A stretch of DNA of 64,000 bases from Pseudovibrio brasiliensis (lineage in GTDB: Bacteria > Pseudomonadota > Alphaproteobacteria > Rhizobiales > Stappiaceae), in assembly GCF_018282095.1 (NCBI RefSeq), contig NZ_CP074128.1, positions 124,001 through 188,000 on the forward strand, read 5' to 3'. Positions 46,567-59,600 of this stretch are shown piece after piece (the first letter of the stretch is position 1; each line of letters starts with the position of its first letter). The notes beneath the pieces are model-generated. The model ran no database searches. It was not told the origin of the DNA and saw nothing but the letters and a program-made list of their open reading frames with translations. The position numbers were made by a program, and so were the translations under genes.

Positions 46567-49500
46567 CTAAGCGACACTAGGTACAGCAGGGGAAAGAGTG
46601 TGGGAGTTCTTCCGCTCAAACAACTGAAACTCGTAGGAGATTGCTTTTTTGACGCGCTGGATTTCTTCTGACTCCAGCAGTTCCCAATGGTCTCCGCGAA
46701 CCAATCTGGTCATGAAGCTGCCTGTCACCCGTTCTATCCAGAACTGGCGTAACTCATGCAAAAAGTCTTTGTTGAGAGACCCGAAGGCCTGAACAAAAAC
46801 CACGCGAACCTCTAGGGGTTGGCACTCATAGCTGGGAACGCATGACCGGTTGTGATTGTAGACCCGGTGATAGCGCTCTATTTGCGCATCGTCGATGCCA
46901 GGGTACATCCCGTTGAACTTGACCAGCTTGTCGCGAAACTCATCGAGGTCCACGGGCGCGAGGCTATCGCGTTCATGTTCTTCAAACCCTTGAGTATCGA
47001 GGAGAATGACACTCACATTGTCATTTCCGCGCGCTTTGAGGAGGCGGGCCATTTCAAACGCCACATAACCGCCAAAAGACAAGCCTGTCAGAACGATTTT
47101 ATCCTGTGCGATATGCTCGATCCGTTTCAGGTAAGCCTCTGCCATGGCAGGGATGGAAGATAATGTGTCTTCCCCACTGTTCAGGCCGGGAGATTGAAGG
47201 CCATAGACACCGATGTCATCGGCTAGGATCTTCGCCAGAGACAGGTAGCAAAATGCAGTTCCACCAGCGGGATGGATACACACGACATGCTCTCCGTTTT
47301 GGCTTTCACGGAACGTAATCAGGTTGTCTTGTGCATCTTCTTTAGGTGCTCCGGCGCGTATCCAACTGGCTAACGCTTCGATTGTTGGGTTTAAAATGAA
47401 GGTCTTTGGAGGCACTTGAACCTCAAATGCTTCGCCAACACGGTGCGCGACCTTAATCGCGGCAATGGATGAGCCACCCACATGGAAGAAGTTGTCGCTG
47501 ATGCCAATGGACGGGTGCAGGAGCACCTCTCGCCAGATGTTATAGATCTGCAGTTCGATATGGTCGCGGGGACTTTCCTGATTGACCTTAAACACGGCCT
47601 CATGTGCCATGACGGCAGCTTCAGCAGCGCGGTAATCTATCTTGCCATTGTTGGTGAGCGGGATCGCCTCCATGTGCAGCAACGTGTGAGGCAGCATGTA
47701 ATCAGGAAGCTTGCTGGAAAGGTGCTGGCGCAAATCGCTTTCAAGCAAGGGCTCGCCCGTTGAAGAGGTGTAACACAGCGCCAGTTGAGCATCGCCGCCC
47801 TCTCGCTGAACCTGAATGGCTGCGCAGCTGCGGCAAGCAGCATGTTGAAGCAAAACCCCTTCAATCTCTGAGAGTTCGATGCGGAAGCCATTGAGTTTGA
47901 TCTGATTGTCTTTGCGCCCTACAAAAATCAACTGTCCCTGTTCGTTGTAATAGGCAAGATCACCGGTGCGGTAGAGTGTTTCTTCTGGAGCAAACGGGTT
48001 TTCTACGAAAGCAGATGCGTTCTGTTGCGGGGCATTCAGATACCCGGAGGAGAGACCTGCACCACCGATATAGAGCTCTCCCACCAGCCCAACTGGTACA
48101 ACCGACATGTTCTCGTCGAGCAGATAGGTTTTTGAATTGCTGATAGGTTTCCCAACTGGAGCTGCCCGCTTGTTGTGGTCTTCAGGCAAAATGCTGTGCC
48201 AGGTGCTGTCCACGGTGCATTCTGTTGGGCCGTACAAATTGTGCAACGTCGCCCTTGGCAGCTTACTGGCAAACTTGCGCATCAGCACGCCACTTAACTC
48301 CCCTCCACCGCAGAATACATCTCTAAGGTGAGTGCATTGAGTGAGGAGAGGTTCATCAAGAAAGAGATCCAGCATGGCAGGGACAAACTGAACGGCTGTA
48401 ATGTCGTGCGAGACACAGAGCTGTGCCAGTTCAGCGGGCGACCTATGAGCCGTTGGGGGAGCCAAAACCAGTGACGAACCAGAACACAGCGGCCAGAAGA
48501 ACTCCCAGATAGCTGCATCAAACCCCATCGGCGTCTTCTGTAAGAGCGCATCTCCGGGCTTAGGCGGGAAGGTGCGATTGCTCCAGTCTACGAGGTTGAC
48601 CAGTCCCTTGTGCGTGAGCTTGGTGCCTTTGGGAACTCCGGTGGTGCCGGAGGTGTAGATGATATAGGCGAGCTCATCAGCATTCGTGCTGCTCGCTGGA
48701 AGATTGGTGCTGTCGTAGGATCGGGTTGTTTCTTCCAACAACTCTTCATTCAAAGATAGCGCTTTGACATCGCAGGTGGTTGCCAGGTCGGCCATCACAT
48801 CGGCAGTGGCCGGGTGCGTCACTATCAGATCAGGCTGGCTGTCTTGCACCATGTACTCAAGGCGCTTCAAGGGCAGGCCGGGTTCGAGAGGGATGAAATG
48901 CCCTCCGGCTTTGAGGGTCGCCAGCATGGCGATGACCAGTTCGCTGGAGCGTTCAAGGAGCAACCCAACGGGGCTCCCTGCTTTGACACCACGTTCCTGT
49001 AGATGGCGCGCAAGCTGATTTACTTTGGCGTTGAGTTCGGCGTAACTCCACACTGCCTCACCGCAGACAAGAGCTGGTGCATCGGGGGAGCGCTGGCACT
49101 GCGCTTCGAAGGCCTCATGAATGCACGTTGAGCTTAGTGCGTGCGTTTCACCATGAGGCCAGACTTGCGTAAGCAGGTGTTGTTCTTCTGGTGTGATGTA
49201 CTTAATCAGACCGACTTGACCATGCGGATCATCAATGGCGTTTGAGAGGAAACATTCAAGGTGCCTGGCCATGCGCTCGATGCGAGCCTGCGTGAACAAG
49301 TCTTTGTTGTATTCAAAGCCGAGGCTGAACGAAGGCCCGCGCTCAAACACTTCCAGCGTGATATCGAACTTTGCCGTCTGGCTATCGGTTGCAAGCGCTT
49401 CTATCTCCACCCCGTCCATGTGAGTGGAACCTGCCGGGAGATTTTGATAGATCAGCATGACTTGAAATAGAGGCGAATGAGCTGGTGAGCGCTCCGGGTT

Positions 49501-50685
49501 CACAGCTTCAACCACCTTCTCAAAAGGCAGGTCTTGATTGTCCAAGGCTTCTAAAATGGCCGTCTGCGCTTGTGACACCAACTCTGCAAAGGTGCTGTGC
49601 GCTGATACCTGTGTTTTTAAAGCAAGGGTATTGATGAAATGACCAATCAAAGGTTCCACTTCAGCCCTGTGGCGATTGGCAAAAGAGGTCCCGATGCAGA
49701 TGTCTTCTTGTTTGCTATAACGCCACAAAACAACGGCAAACCCAGCAAGAAACAGCGCAAAAGGTGTGATTGATCTGCTTTTGCAGAAAGAACGCACACG
49801 ATCACTCAGATCATCACCAAACATGAGTTCAAAGTGAGCGCCATTATGTGTCTGCTCTGTGGGGCGGGGATAATCTGTCGGCAGATCAAGTAAGGCAGGC
49901 AACCCGGCAAGTTTCTCAGTCCAGTATTGGGTTTGCTCCTGTTCCCGAGAGAGCGATTGCTGGCTATGGGCCACATAATCCGCATACTGCATCTTGAGCG
50001 TTGGAACATCAGGCGTCATGCCTTGTCTGAACGCGTTGTAATGGGCGGTCACTTCGCTGAAGAACAAGCCGATTGACCATCCGTCAGCAGCAATATGATG
50101 CAGGTTCACCAGCCAGACATACTCGCCTTCGGAGAGCTTCACATAACTGGAGCGGACAAGTGGCCCGTCGTCCAAATTAAACGGCTGACTGGCTTCCTTC
50201 TGGACATGATCGTTCAGTGCGAGGCTTTGCTCTTCATCGCTGAGCTGTGACAGGTTCAGAACATCAAGAGGAAGCTCTGAATGTTCAGCAAAAGTCTGCT
50301 GAGGCACACCATCGCTGAGACCAAACTGCGCGCGGAGCATGTCATGACGAGCAACAACGGTATTCACTGCGCGGTGGAGTGTTTCAACGTCAAGCGCCCC
50401 GCTTACCTTTAGCGCGATCGGGTTGTTGTAGAACGGGTTATCCGGCTCCAACTGGTGCAAGTACCACAAATGGCGCTGCGAAGCGGAAAGCGGAACTCCA
50501 GTTGATTTTGCGTCCTCTGCTTGTCGCTGCAATAGAGATATCAATTCGGACTTTTGCGCCTTCAACGCGGCAGCCAGTTGTGGCTCCAAAAATCCTTTTG
50601 GGGCCTTGAAACGGAGTTTTTCGCCATCTGTTTGCAGGCTCACATTATGCGTGGCGAAATGGTTGAGCAGTTGGTGCGCGTTCAT
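46567..50685 (-). CDS. NRPS: docking-C-A-PCP-TE
   Basis: A 1,372-residue termination module. Residues 1-55 resemble a TubC-type N-terminal docking domain. C spans about 62-495 (HHIAADG at 196). A spans about 520-1025 (YTSGTTGVPKG, A10 in TNNGKIDY) and PCP has Ser1073. TE spans about 1130-1350 with Ser1203 in GLSFGG and His1333. The eight-position specificity code reads DAWQFGLV, close to the glutamine code DAWQFGLI, so Gln is the best guess. The start overlaps the stop of the 3,467-residue synthase by 4 bp (ATGA) with GGAGGAG upstream. It would accept the thiazole-containing chain, add one residue and release it by hydrolysis or cyclisation. Confidence 0.93.
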   Translation of the reverse strand: MNAHQLLNHFATHNVSLQTDGEKLRFKAPKGFLEPQLAAALKAQKSELISLLQRQAEDAKSTGVPLSASQRHLWYLHQLEPDNPFYNNPIALKVSGALDVETLHRAVNTVVARHDMLRAQFGLSDGVPQQTFAEHSELPLDVLNLSQLSDEEQSLALNDHVQKEASQPFNLDDGPLVRSSYVKLSEGEYVWLVNLHHIAADGWSIGLFFSEVTAHYNAFRQGMTPDVPTLKMQYADYVAHSQQSLSREQEQTQYWTEKLAGLPALLDLPTDYPRPTEQTHNGAHFELMFGDDLSDRVRSFCKSRSITPFALFLAGFAVVLWRYSKQEDICIGTSFANRHRAEVEPLIGHFINTLALKTQVSAHSTFAELVSQAQTAILEALDNQDLPFEKVVEAVNPERSPAHSPLFQVMLIYQNLPAGSTHMDGVEIEALATDSQTAKFDITLEVFERGPSFSLGFEYNKDLFTQARIERMARHLECFLSNAIDDPHGQVGLIKYITPEEQHLLTQVWPHGETHALSSTCIHEAFEAQCQRSPDAPALVCGEAVWSYAELNAKVNQLARHLQERGVKAGSPVGLLLERSSELVIAMLATLKAGGHFIPLEPGLPLKRLEYMVQDSQPDLIVTHPATADVMADLATTCDVKALSLNEELLEETTRSYDSTNLPASSTNADELAYIIYTSGTTGVPKGTKLTHKGLVNLVDWSNRTFPPKPGDALLQKTPMGFDAAIWEFFWPLCSGSSLVLAPPTAHRSPAELAQLCVSHDITAVQFVPAMLDLFLDEPLLTQCTHLRDVFCGGGELSGVLMRKFASKLPRATLHNLYGPTECTVDSTWHSILPEDHNKRAAPVGKPISNSKTYLLDENMSVVPVGLVGELYIGGAGLSSGYLNAPQQNASAFVENPFAPEETLYRTGDLAYYNEQGQLIFVGRKDNQIKLNGFRIELSEIEGVLLQHAACRSCAAIQVQREGGDAQLALCYTSSTGEPLLESDLRQHLSSKLPDYMLPHTLLHMEAIPLTNNGKIDYRAAEAAVMAHEAVFKVNQESPRDHIELQIYNIWREVLLHPSIGISDNFFHVGGSSIAAIKVAHRVGEAFEVQVPPKTFILNPTIEALASWIRAGAPKEDAQDNLITFRESQNGEHVVCIHPAGGTAFCYLSLAKILADDIGVYGLQSPGLNSGEDTLSSIPAMAEAYLKRIEHIAQDKIVLTGLSFGGYVAFEMARLLKARGNDNVSVILLDTQGFEEHERDSLAPVDLDEFRDKLVKFNGMYPGIDDAQIERYHRVYNHNRSCVPSYECQPLEVRVVFVQAFGSLNKDFLHELRQFWIERVTGSFMTRLVRGDHWELLESEEIQRVKKAISYEFQLFERKNSHTLSPAVPSVA

Positions 50686-53600
50686 ATTTCAAACTCCTCC
50701 ATTTCGTCTTCTTCTTGCTGTGCAAGAGCTGGTGTGGCGCTGAACGTTTCAATGGTGTGTTGCCGGTTCTGGTCTGCTGTGCGCGTGCCGCCAATCATGG
50801 AATAGATGAGCTTATGGGACGAACTGAGCTGAAACAGATCATTCAGAGCTCTCTCATCAACCGAGCCAATGCCGCAAAGCCCCAGTCCTGTCTCGTGAGC
50901 GCGCATGGTGAGCAGCTGCGCCATTGCGCCCGTTTCGATCAGGCAGAACTGCTCGCTCATTTCACCGTAAAGCGGCTCTATCGCTTTGCGCTCTGCCACA
51001 AAGAACAGGGCAAATGCGGCATCTTCAAAAGTCGGGCGATTGACGAAGTAATCGTAGGTGTCCGGACTGAGTGCCTTACCATTCGCCGTTGAAATCAAAG
51101 CATGATTTTGCGGATCATAATAATATGCCCCGCCGTCCAATCCCTGCACGCGGTCAGGCTTGATGTAGATGTACGTCTGCACCGGATAGAGCCCACCTGC
51201 GCTGGCAAATAGATGTTTCGGGGCATCTGGGTTTTGATTGCGCCGCAAAGCTGAAAGCAGGTCTTCCAATCGGTTTATATGCAAAGGATCGGGAATAAAC
51301 TGACGTACAGATCGGTAGGCATCAAACTCATCAAATCCACGAGGATTTGAGTGCGCCAGTTGGTGCGTGGTGTGTTGCTGATCGAACCTGCGCAAGCCTA
51401 CATTTCGATTTTTGAAGGTCTGGCGCTCCTGTGGGTCTTCAATGGTCGCAATCGCAGAACTGTTTGCTGTGCTCTCCGCTTCAGTTTCTGCTTGGCCGAA
51501 CTGGTCCCGATACATCTTGAGGAGCGTTGCAAGGCTTGGGCTGCCCATGAACTTTGCAAGTGGAGGACGGAAGGAGAGGGCGCTGGAAAGAGCGTTAGAG
51601 ATGCGTGTAATATCGATTGATGTTGCACCCAACTGCAACAAGTTCTCCTCTGGAGCAATCTGGTTCAGTTTCAAAACATCCGAAACAATCTCGCGGATCT
51701 TTTCTTCCTGCTTTCCTGTCGGTTCAAAGCTGACTTGAGTTGTCGATGACCTGCTTGGCCGTGGCAGTTTTTTGCGATCTACTTTGCCATTTGCTGACAC
51801 TGGGATCTGTTCAATCTCGATAAGAGAAGACGGGATCATGTAGTGGGGCAGGTGCGCTCGCAAATGTTTCAGAAGTGTGTTGGTGTCGACATGGGTTCTT
51901 TCTGGTACCACATAGCCAACAAGCTGCTTGTTGCTTTGAGCTTCTCCAAAGACTTTGAAGACAGAAGCTTTCACCGCGTCATGCGCGTTGAGGACGGTCT
52001 CAATCTCACCTAACTCGATCCGGAAGCCTTGCACTTTGACCTGCGTGTCCATGCGGCCCAGAAACTCAATGTTTCCATCGGGCATATAACGGCCAAGGTC
52101 ACCTGTGCGATAAAGGCGCTCGCCGGTTGTTGGATGAGTGATGAAACGATAGTTGGTTTGCTCCTCATCCTGCCAATAGCCCTGGGCCAGTCCAAGGCCG
52201 CCAATGTAAAGCTCTCCGGTGACCCAGCACGGGCGGGCTGCCAACGCCTCATCCAGAACATAGAACTGCTGATTTTCCAACGACTTGCCATAGGGGATAC
52301 TCGTCCATTGGGGCAAGACATCCTGAACCGGGTAACAAATGGACCAGATGGAAGCTTCTGTCGCTCCCCCTAAGCTTAACACCTCAGCATTAGGTGCGAG
52401 TGCTTGTGCACGGCTCGGAAGTGAAAGCGGGATCCAGTCACCAGACAACATGATCTGGCGGAGGGCTACCCCTAGGGATTTACGATCACTCTCAGCATAA
52501 TCCACCAGCATGCCGAGAAGGGCTGGGGCGGAGTTCCAGATGGTCACATTGTGTTGCGTCACGCACTCCAGCCAATGAGCAGGGTCTTTCACTTCGTTTT
52601 CATTGGGTATGACAACAGCGCCGCCTGCTGCCAGCAATCCAAAAATGTCATAGACAGACAGATCGAAACCCAATGCAGAGATGGCAAACACGCGGTCCTC
52701 TGGCTGGACATTCAAGCGTTTGTTGATGTCCAGCAGTGTGTTTACAGCGCCGCGATGATCAATCATGACGCCCTTCGGTTCTCCAGTAGAGCCGGAGGTG
52801 AAGATCACATAGGCCAGATCATCGGGTTGTGTTTCCGCAGTTTTGAGTTTGCTGTCGCTTGCTGCGTCCAGTTCCGAGCCCACTTCAATGGTCAGAGCGC
52901 AATCCGGAACACCCTTTAACTTGTCAGCTTGGCCGGTTTTAACGCAGATGAGTTTGGAGGCGGTCCGTCGCAAAATGCCTTCAATGCGATTGGCGGGCAG
53001 ATCTGGATCTATTGGAAGATACGCGCCTCCGGCATACAAAATGGCAAGTGCAGCAACTGTCTGCTCCCAACCCGGGCGCATCTTGATGGCCACTAGCTCA
53101 CCCTTCTCCAACCCCTTTTGCTGCAAAAGAGCTGCAAGGTTCTGCGCTCGTTGCCGGGTCTGGCTGTAGGAGAGTGTCAGGGCATCGCATATGAGGGCGG
53201 GGGCATCAGGTGTCTTGAGAGCTTGTGTCTCAAAAAGCTGATGCATCAACGGCCAGTTCTGTGAAAGCGCTTTGTGGGCATCCCAATTTGGGAAGGTTTG
53301 CTTCGCTGTTTGCTGCCATCGATCCGGTGCCTCCAGCTCTTCCAGCAATGCGCAGTAAGCGTCAAACATCTCCTGCATCATGCCTTCAGGAAATAGCTCA
53401 TCGATGCTATCCCAGTTGAAGCAGAGTTCGCCATCGACCTCCAGAATCGTATGATCCAGCCAGACTTGCGGTGTTTGGGTGATCGTATGAACGTTTTGCG
53501 CATTCAGAGCAGAGGAGAGTGTGATTTCCTCCTGGTCCGGGATCATCTCAACCAGAGTACTGTTGAAGACAATCGGCATGCCTGTTTGCTGCTCACCGCG

Positions 53601-56600
53601 TTGTTTGGTCAGCTCGCGCAGAACCTGCACACCACTGACCTCGCTATGATCCATATCTTTCCAAAGTTGCCGCTGAGCTGCTTTTGCATTTGCAACAAAA
53701 TTGGTTGTGGCATCAAAGCCGACCTCCAACAGAACGATCGACGTGAAGTCACCGATGAGGCGGTTGATATGAGGGTGAAGTGGCTGGCGGTTGAACACCG
53801 GCAAGCTCAACGTAAACTGAGGCGATTGGCTCCATTTGGCCAATACCTGGGCAAAGGCAGTTAGCAAACAGCCAGAGGGCGTTACGCCATGTTGGCGTGC
53901 ATTTGCTTTGATCTGTGACCACTTGGTTGTATCCAACACAAGGTGTCTACGGGTAAACCGCGGATTGCTGATGCTTTCAGGCTGCTTTGCCAGTGGCAAA
54001 TCTGGTGCTGCTGCCAGTGTGGCAAGCCGGTCCTGCCAATACTTCAGCGAGGTTGTATAGCGTGAGCCATCCCGCAGCGCCAACTCTTGCGCCACATAGT
54101 CTCGGAAGGTGATTTCGATCTCTGGGAGCTCGACCTGAAGGTCTTCATAGAACGCGGCTAGCTCACGGGAAAAAATCTGACTGCTGGCAGCATCGACGAT
54201 CAGGGCATCCATGGAGATGTGCAGGCGAGTGACACCATTATCAAGTTGCAGGGCTCTGAACTCAAACAGTGGCCATGTGCCAGCATCCAGCACCTGATGA
54301 GACATGGCCTCCCGATTTCTGGCGATCATACGCTCTACGACACGTGCATTTCGCCCTCGGGCATCATCCGTCTGGATGATGTAGTCGGGAACATCCTGCA
54401 ATATGCGTTGTGTGCCGTCTTTCGCAAAAACAGCTCTCAGCATGTCATGGCGCTGGATCAGTTTATTCAGAGCTGCATTGAAGTGCTCGAGATCCAGATC
54501 AGGAATTTCAATTTCTTCATAAGCATGTGCGCTGACACCACCCAGCCCCAAACCATCATCTCTGCCAACCCAATAGGCCTGCTGGATGTCCGTCAATGGG
54601 AACGGCTCATACCGATTTGCTTCATCTGCATGGATCTGAACCACAGCTTGCTCTGGCTGGTTGTTCCCGGAATTGGCTGAGGCCGTGAGATCTGCAAGTA
54701 CCGGATTCTCGATGAGATCTGTGAGGGACAGGCTGAGTGACAGGTCCTTGTTCAGAGTATGAATGAGCCGCGTTGCAAGCAGCGAATGTCCGCCCAGATC
54801 GAAGAAGTTGTCTGTGCGGCCAATCTGATCAACCTTGAGCACCACCTCCCAAACCTTTGCGATGTCCGCTTCAAGGCCTGCCATAGGCGCTTCGAAGTCT
54901 GACGCTGTGAGCCGAATTGGAGAAGGCAAGGCTCTGCGGTCGACCTTGCCGTTTGGCGTGATGGGCAGTTCGTCAAGCTGCATCCAGTCTGTAGGGATCA
55001 TGTAATCGGGCAGACGGGTTTTAAGCTCTGCTCGCAGTGCGTCGACAGAACAGGTTCCAACGAAGTAACAGATCAGCCGCGCATGCTCTGCACCTGTGGA
55101 CTTATCAAAGATAACAAAGGCTTCCTGAACACCTTCAATCTGCAACACGCAGTTTGTGATCTCCATGGGCTCAATGCGGAACCCGCGAAACTTCACTTGA
55201 TCATCAGCACGTCCATGGAAGGCCAGAGTGCCATCCGGGAGATACACAGCCAGATCGCCAGTACGATACAGGCGAAGAGGAGGCTGTGATCCGAATGTGT
55301 GCGAGATGAACCGGTCAGCGGTCAGTTCTTCATTGCCGAAGTACCCAGAGGCCAGATTATCTCCGCAAACATAGATTTCACCGGTGGTTCCAGGAGGCAC
55401 GGGCCGCATGCCATCGTCCAGCAGAAACACACTGGTGTTATCCATGGGCTTACCAATAGGAGGAGAAGCTGGCCAATCCTCCATGTGGCCGCAATCCAGA
55501 ATATGCTGGGTCACAACGTGCGTTTCGGTGGGGCCGTATTGATTGTAAAAGTGACGTCCACCCAGTGCCTTAAGAAGGCTGCGCAGGCCATCGTTGACGA
55601 GCAGTGCTTCTCCCGCTGTAATCACCTCGCAAGCAGGCCCATCCGGTAGGTGTTCGGATTCAAAAAGGCCAGCCATCTGCTGAAGGACTGCAAAGGGCAA
55701 GTGGGCACGTTCAACACCGTTGGACTTGAGGAAGCCTGCTAGATTGCCAATGTCTTTGCGCTGCGTATCCGTCATCAGCACGAGACTTGAGCCCTGATAC
55801 AGTGTGCAGAAAACTTCCTGAAAAGCCACGTCGAAGTTGAGCGACGCAAACTGAAGAACACGTGTCGGCGCTTTATCCGTCGGGCCTTGCTTTAACTGCC
55901 AGTGCACCAGATTGCGCAGTGTGCGATGTGTTTGCACAACGCCTTTGGGTTTCCCCGTCGAGCCGGATGTGTAAAGCACGTAAGCAGGATCAAGCGGGGC
56001 AGGCGTATGTGCAGGATTATCCGCTGATGCTGACTGGCACTTTGTTTTGAGCTCCTCAATGGTCGCTGTTGCTTCCGCAAACTCTTCCGGGAGTTTGGAC
56101 CTCAGTGCTTTTGTTGTGATGATGAGATCTGGCTGGACATCCTGCAAGATAACATGAAGCCGAGCTAACGGATAAGCAGGGTCCAGCGGAACGACTGCAG
56201 CTCCCGCCTTCAATATGCCCAGCAGTGTGACGACCATCTGCATAGAACGGTCAATACACACTGCGATGTTAGCTTGAGCACCAATACCTTGCTGCCGGAG
56301 TGTGTGAGCAAGCTGATTGGCCTGCCTGTTTAGCTCGCCATAACTGAGTGTTTCTTGCCCGAGGATCACGGCAGTTGCCTCAGGTGTTTCCGCCGCATGC
56401 TTTTCGATCTGTCTGCTGATGCATTCGGACTCTGGATATGGCACAGGACCTTGTTGCCAACCCTCCAACGCCTGCGTTTGCTCCAGATCTGTCAGCAGGC
56501 TTATATCGCTGAGGTTTGCGCCAGTGTTCGCAACCAGTTGCGTGAGGACATGCTCAAAGTAACGCCCAATGCGAGCTGCTGTTTCTGGTTCAAACAAGTC

Positions 56601-59600
56601 GCTTGCGAACTCGATTGCTCCCTTTAGCTGTCCGTTTACATCCTGAAGGGACAGCAGCAAATCGAACTTGGCTCCTCCATGGTGATGGTGGAGCAGCTCA
56701 ACAGAAAGGCCGGGAAGCTCAAACTGATCATTGTTCTCACCCTCCCACGCAAACATCACCTGAAAGAGTGGTGCGTGCGCAAGGCTTCGGGGTGGATTGA
56801 GATGCTCAATGACCTGTTCAAAGGGGAGGTCCTGATTTTGCTGAGCCTCCAGCACCGTTTCCTGTATTTGCAAAAGATACCCGGACAGAGGCAGATCTTT
56901 GTTTGCATCCACCCGCAAAGCAAGCGTGTTGGCGAAAAAGCCGATCAGCTTATCGAGCTGCGCGTGGTCTCTGTTGGCAACCGGACTGCCAACAACCACG
57001 TCCGTTTGGCCTGAAAGTTTGGAAAGTGTGAGTGCCCAGGCACCAAGAAGCGTGGAGAACACGGTGCCGCCGCTCCCAGCCGAATACTCCTTTATTCTCC
57101 GAGATAAAGAAACATCCAGTTCCAGCGGGATTGCTGCCCCTTTGAAGGACTGTCGTTTGGGTCTCGGATGATCCAACGGCAACTCTAGGAGCACTGGCGA
57201 GCCTTCAAGCTTGGAACCCCAGTAGTGCTTCTGTTCGTTCCATGTGCCCTTGCTGAGTTCTTCTCGCTGCCACACTGCAAAGTCGGCATACTGGATTTGC
57301 AGGTCAGGGAGGTTGGGCTTCTGTTGTTGGATCAAAGCCGAATAGAGCTCGCTCAGCTCTTTGCTAAAGACACCCATGGACCAGGCATCTGAGATGCTGT
57401 GGTGCATCACAATCACGAGTGCATGATGGGCCTCATCCCGATGCAGTAAGGCCGCCCGAAAGAGTGGTCCCGCCTCCAAATCGAAAGGCTCAGCAACCAA
57501 CTGCGCTACATGCTCCTTGAGATCATCATCTTCAGTCAGCCGTGTTGGTGCTTCCATCCGCCATGTATTTGCCGGTCGAATATCCAGATAGGCTGTGCCG
57601 TCTTTTTGCTTAAACCGTGTGCGCAATGTCTCATGGCGTGCCATGATTGTCTCGATGGCTTGAGAAAGGGCAGAGACCTCTAACTTACCCTTCAGCTCAA
57701 GCAGGAGGGGCATATGGTATGCCTCGCTTTGCCCTTCCATCTCGGCCAGATACCACAGGCGTTGCTGAGAAGACGAAAGCGGGAGCTCCTTGGTTCTGTC
57801 GGTGCGAGCAATCTGAGTGCCTGTGCTGGAGGAGGTCCAGTCAATTGCTTCAGCAAGGGAGGGAAGCGTTGGCGCTGTAAACACAATGGTTGCCGCCACA
57901 TCTACGCAGAAGGCCTCGCGGATACGTTGGGCTAAACGCACTGCCAGCAGGGAGTGACCGCCAAGAGCAAAGAAGTTGTTGTGGCGCCCGATAGTGCTAA
58001 GGCCGAGCAGATCACACCAGATCTGAGCTAGCTCTGTTTCTTTCCCTTCCCGTGGAGGGGCAAACACTGCCTGTGAGAGAGTTGAGGGATCAACATCCGG
58101 TAGGGCTTTGTGATCAACCTTGCCATTTGGTGTGAGGGGGAGCTGCTGAATTGCGGCAATGCCAGCAGGCACCATGAAGTGAGGCAGTTTGTGGCTCAAA
58201 CCTTCTTTAAGTTCAGCAAGCACATCACCCGTGTCTTCACTGGAAAGAACCACATAGGCCAGCAGTTGCTCTTCCCCGGACTTCTCGTTTACGACACAAA
58301 TAGCGGCTTGCACTCGCTCATCGGCTTCAAGCGCGGCTTCCACCTCTCCTAGCTCTACACGAAACCCGCGAAGCTTAGCTTGTCTGTCATTGCGACCCAG
58401 GAACTCAATGGTTCCATCGCGAAGCAATCGACCAAGATCACCCGTTTTAAAAACTCGTAGATCCTCATGGCCCGCAATACAGGTGAATTTTTGCTCGGTT
58501 AGCTCAGGTGCGTTCCAATACCCTTGCGCAAGTCCTGCTCCGGCAACGCAGATTTCACCGACAACGCCTTCAGGTACAGGCTGGCCTGAGGGATCTAAAA
58601 CCAAGACGTCGTAGTTTTTGATTGCCTTGCCTAAACTGAGGCTGTCAGTCTTCGAAAAAGTTTGAGGCATGGTGAGAGCAAGGCAATCAATCGCTGTTTC
58701 AGTTAAGCCATAGGCATGGATGATGTGCGCATCAGGCCCGAAAACACTGCGCGCTGTAACAGCACCTTTTGAAGACCACCGGTCGGACCCGCACACAATT
58801 GTTTTGAGGGGAACTGAAGATGCTCCACTCTTCTGTATATGCGCTGTTAAGCTGTCCAGAACTGCTGGAACAAAATCAGCAAAGGTCGTCTGATGCTGCT
58901 CGATTTTGGCAAGCAGGGCTGTGCTGTCGATCAGCTCATCCTGATTGACAAGGACAAGCGTGCCTCCAAACGTGAGGGCGCGGACAAGATCTGCCGTGAA
59001 AACGTCAAATGACAAGTTAGCCATTTGCAAAACACGTGGCGGCTCGTCGAAACTATACAGTTCGCTCCAGGCATCTCTTACGGTCCAGATCGCGCAATGG
59101 TCCACCATCACGCCTTTAGGTCGCCCTGTCGAACCAGATGTGTAGATGATGTAGGCGAGGTCATCAGGGTCAATTGGAACAGTTAGGTTCTGCCCATCCA
59201 GCGAACCCCATTTATCTTCTTGGTTTTTGATATGGACAACTTCCGCCGCGAGGTCAGGCAGGTGAACCAGTTGCTTTGTCCCATATGCATCAACCAGTAT
59301 GCACTTAGGTGAGCAATCCTGAACAAGCGTGTTGATCCGCTCAGGAGGGTAGTTTGCATCAATCGGAATGTAGGCTGCGCCCGCTTTCAGGACAGCCAGC
59401 AACGCTGTGACAGCATCTGCGGACTTCTGCATACAGATCGCGATGCGGTCCTGTTCCTGAACCCCAAGTGAGCGCAGATATCTTGCTAGTTTGTTCGCTC
59501 GCTCGTTGAGTTGAGCGTATGTAAGTTTATGCTCACCATCGATGATCGCGGTTCGTTCGCCATATGATGCGGCGGTGTCTTCAAACGAAAGATGGATAGG

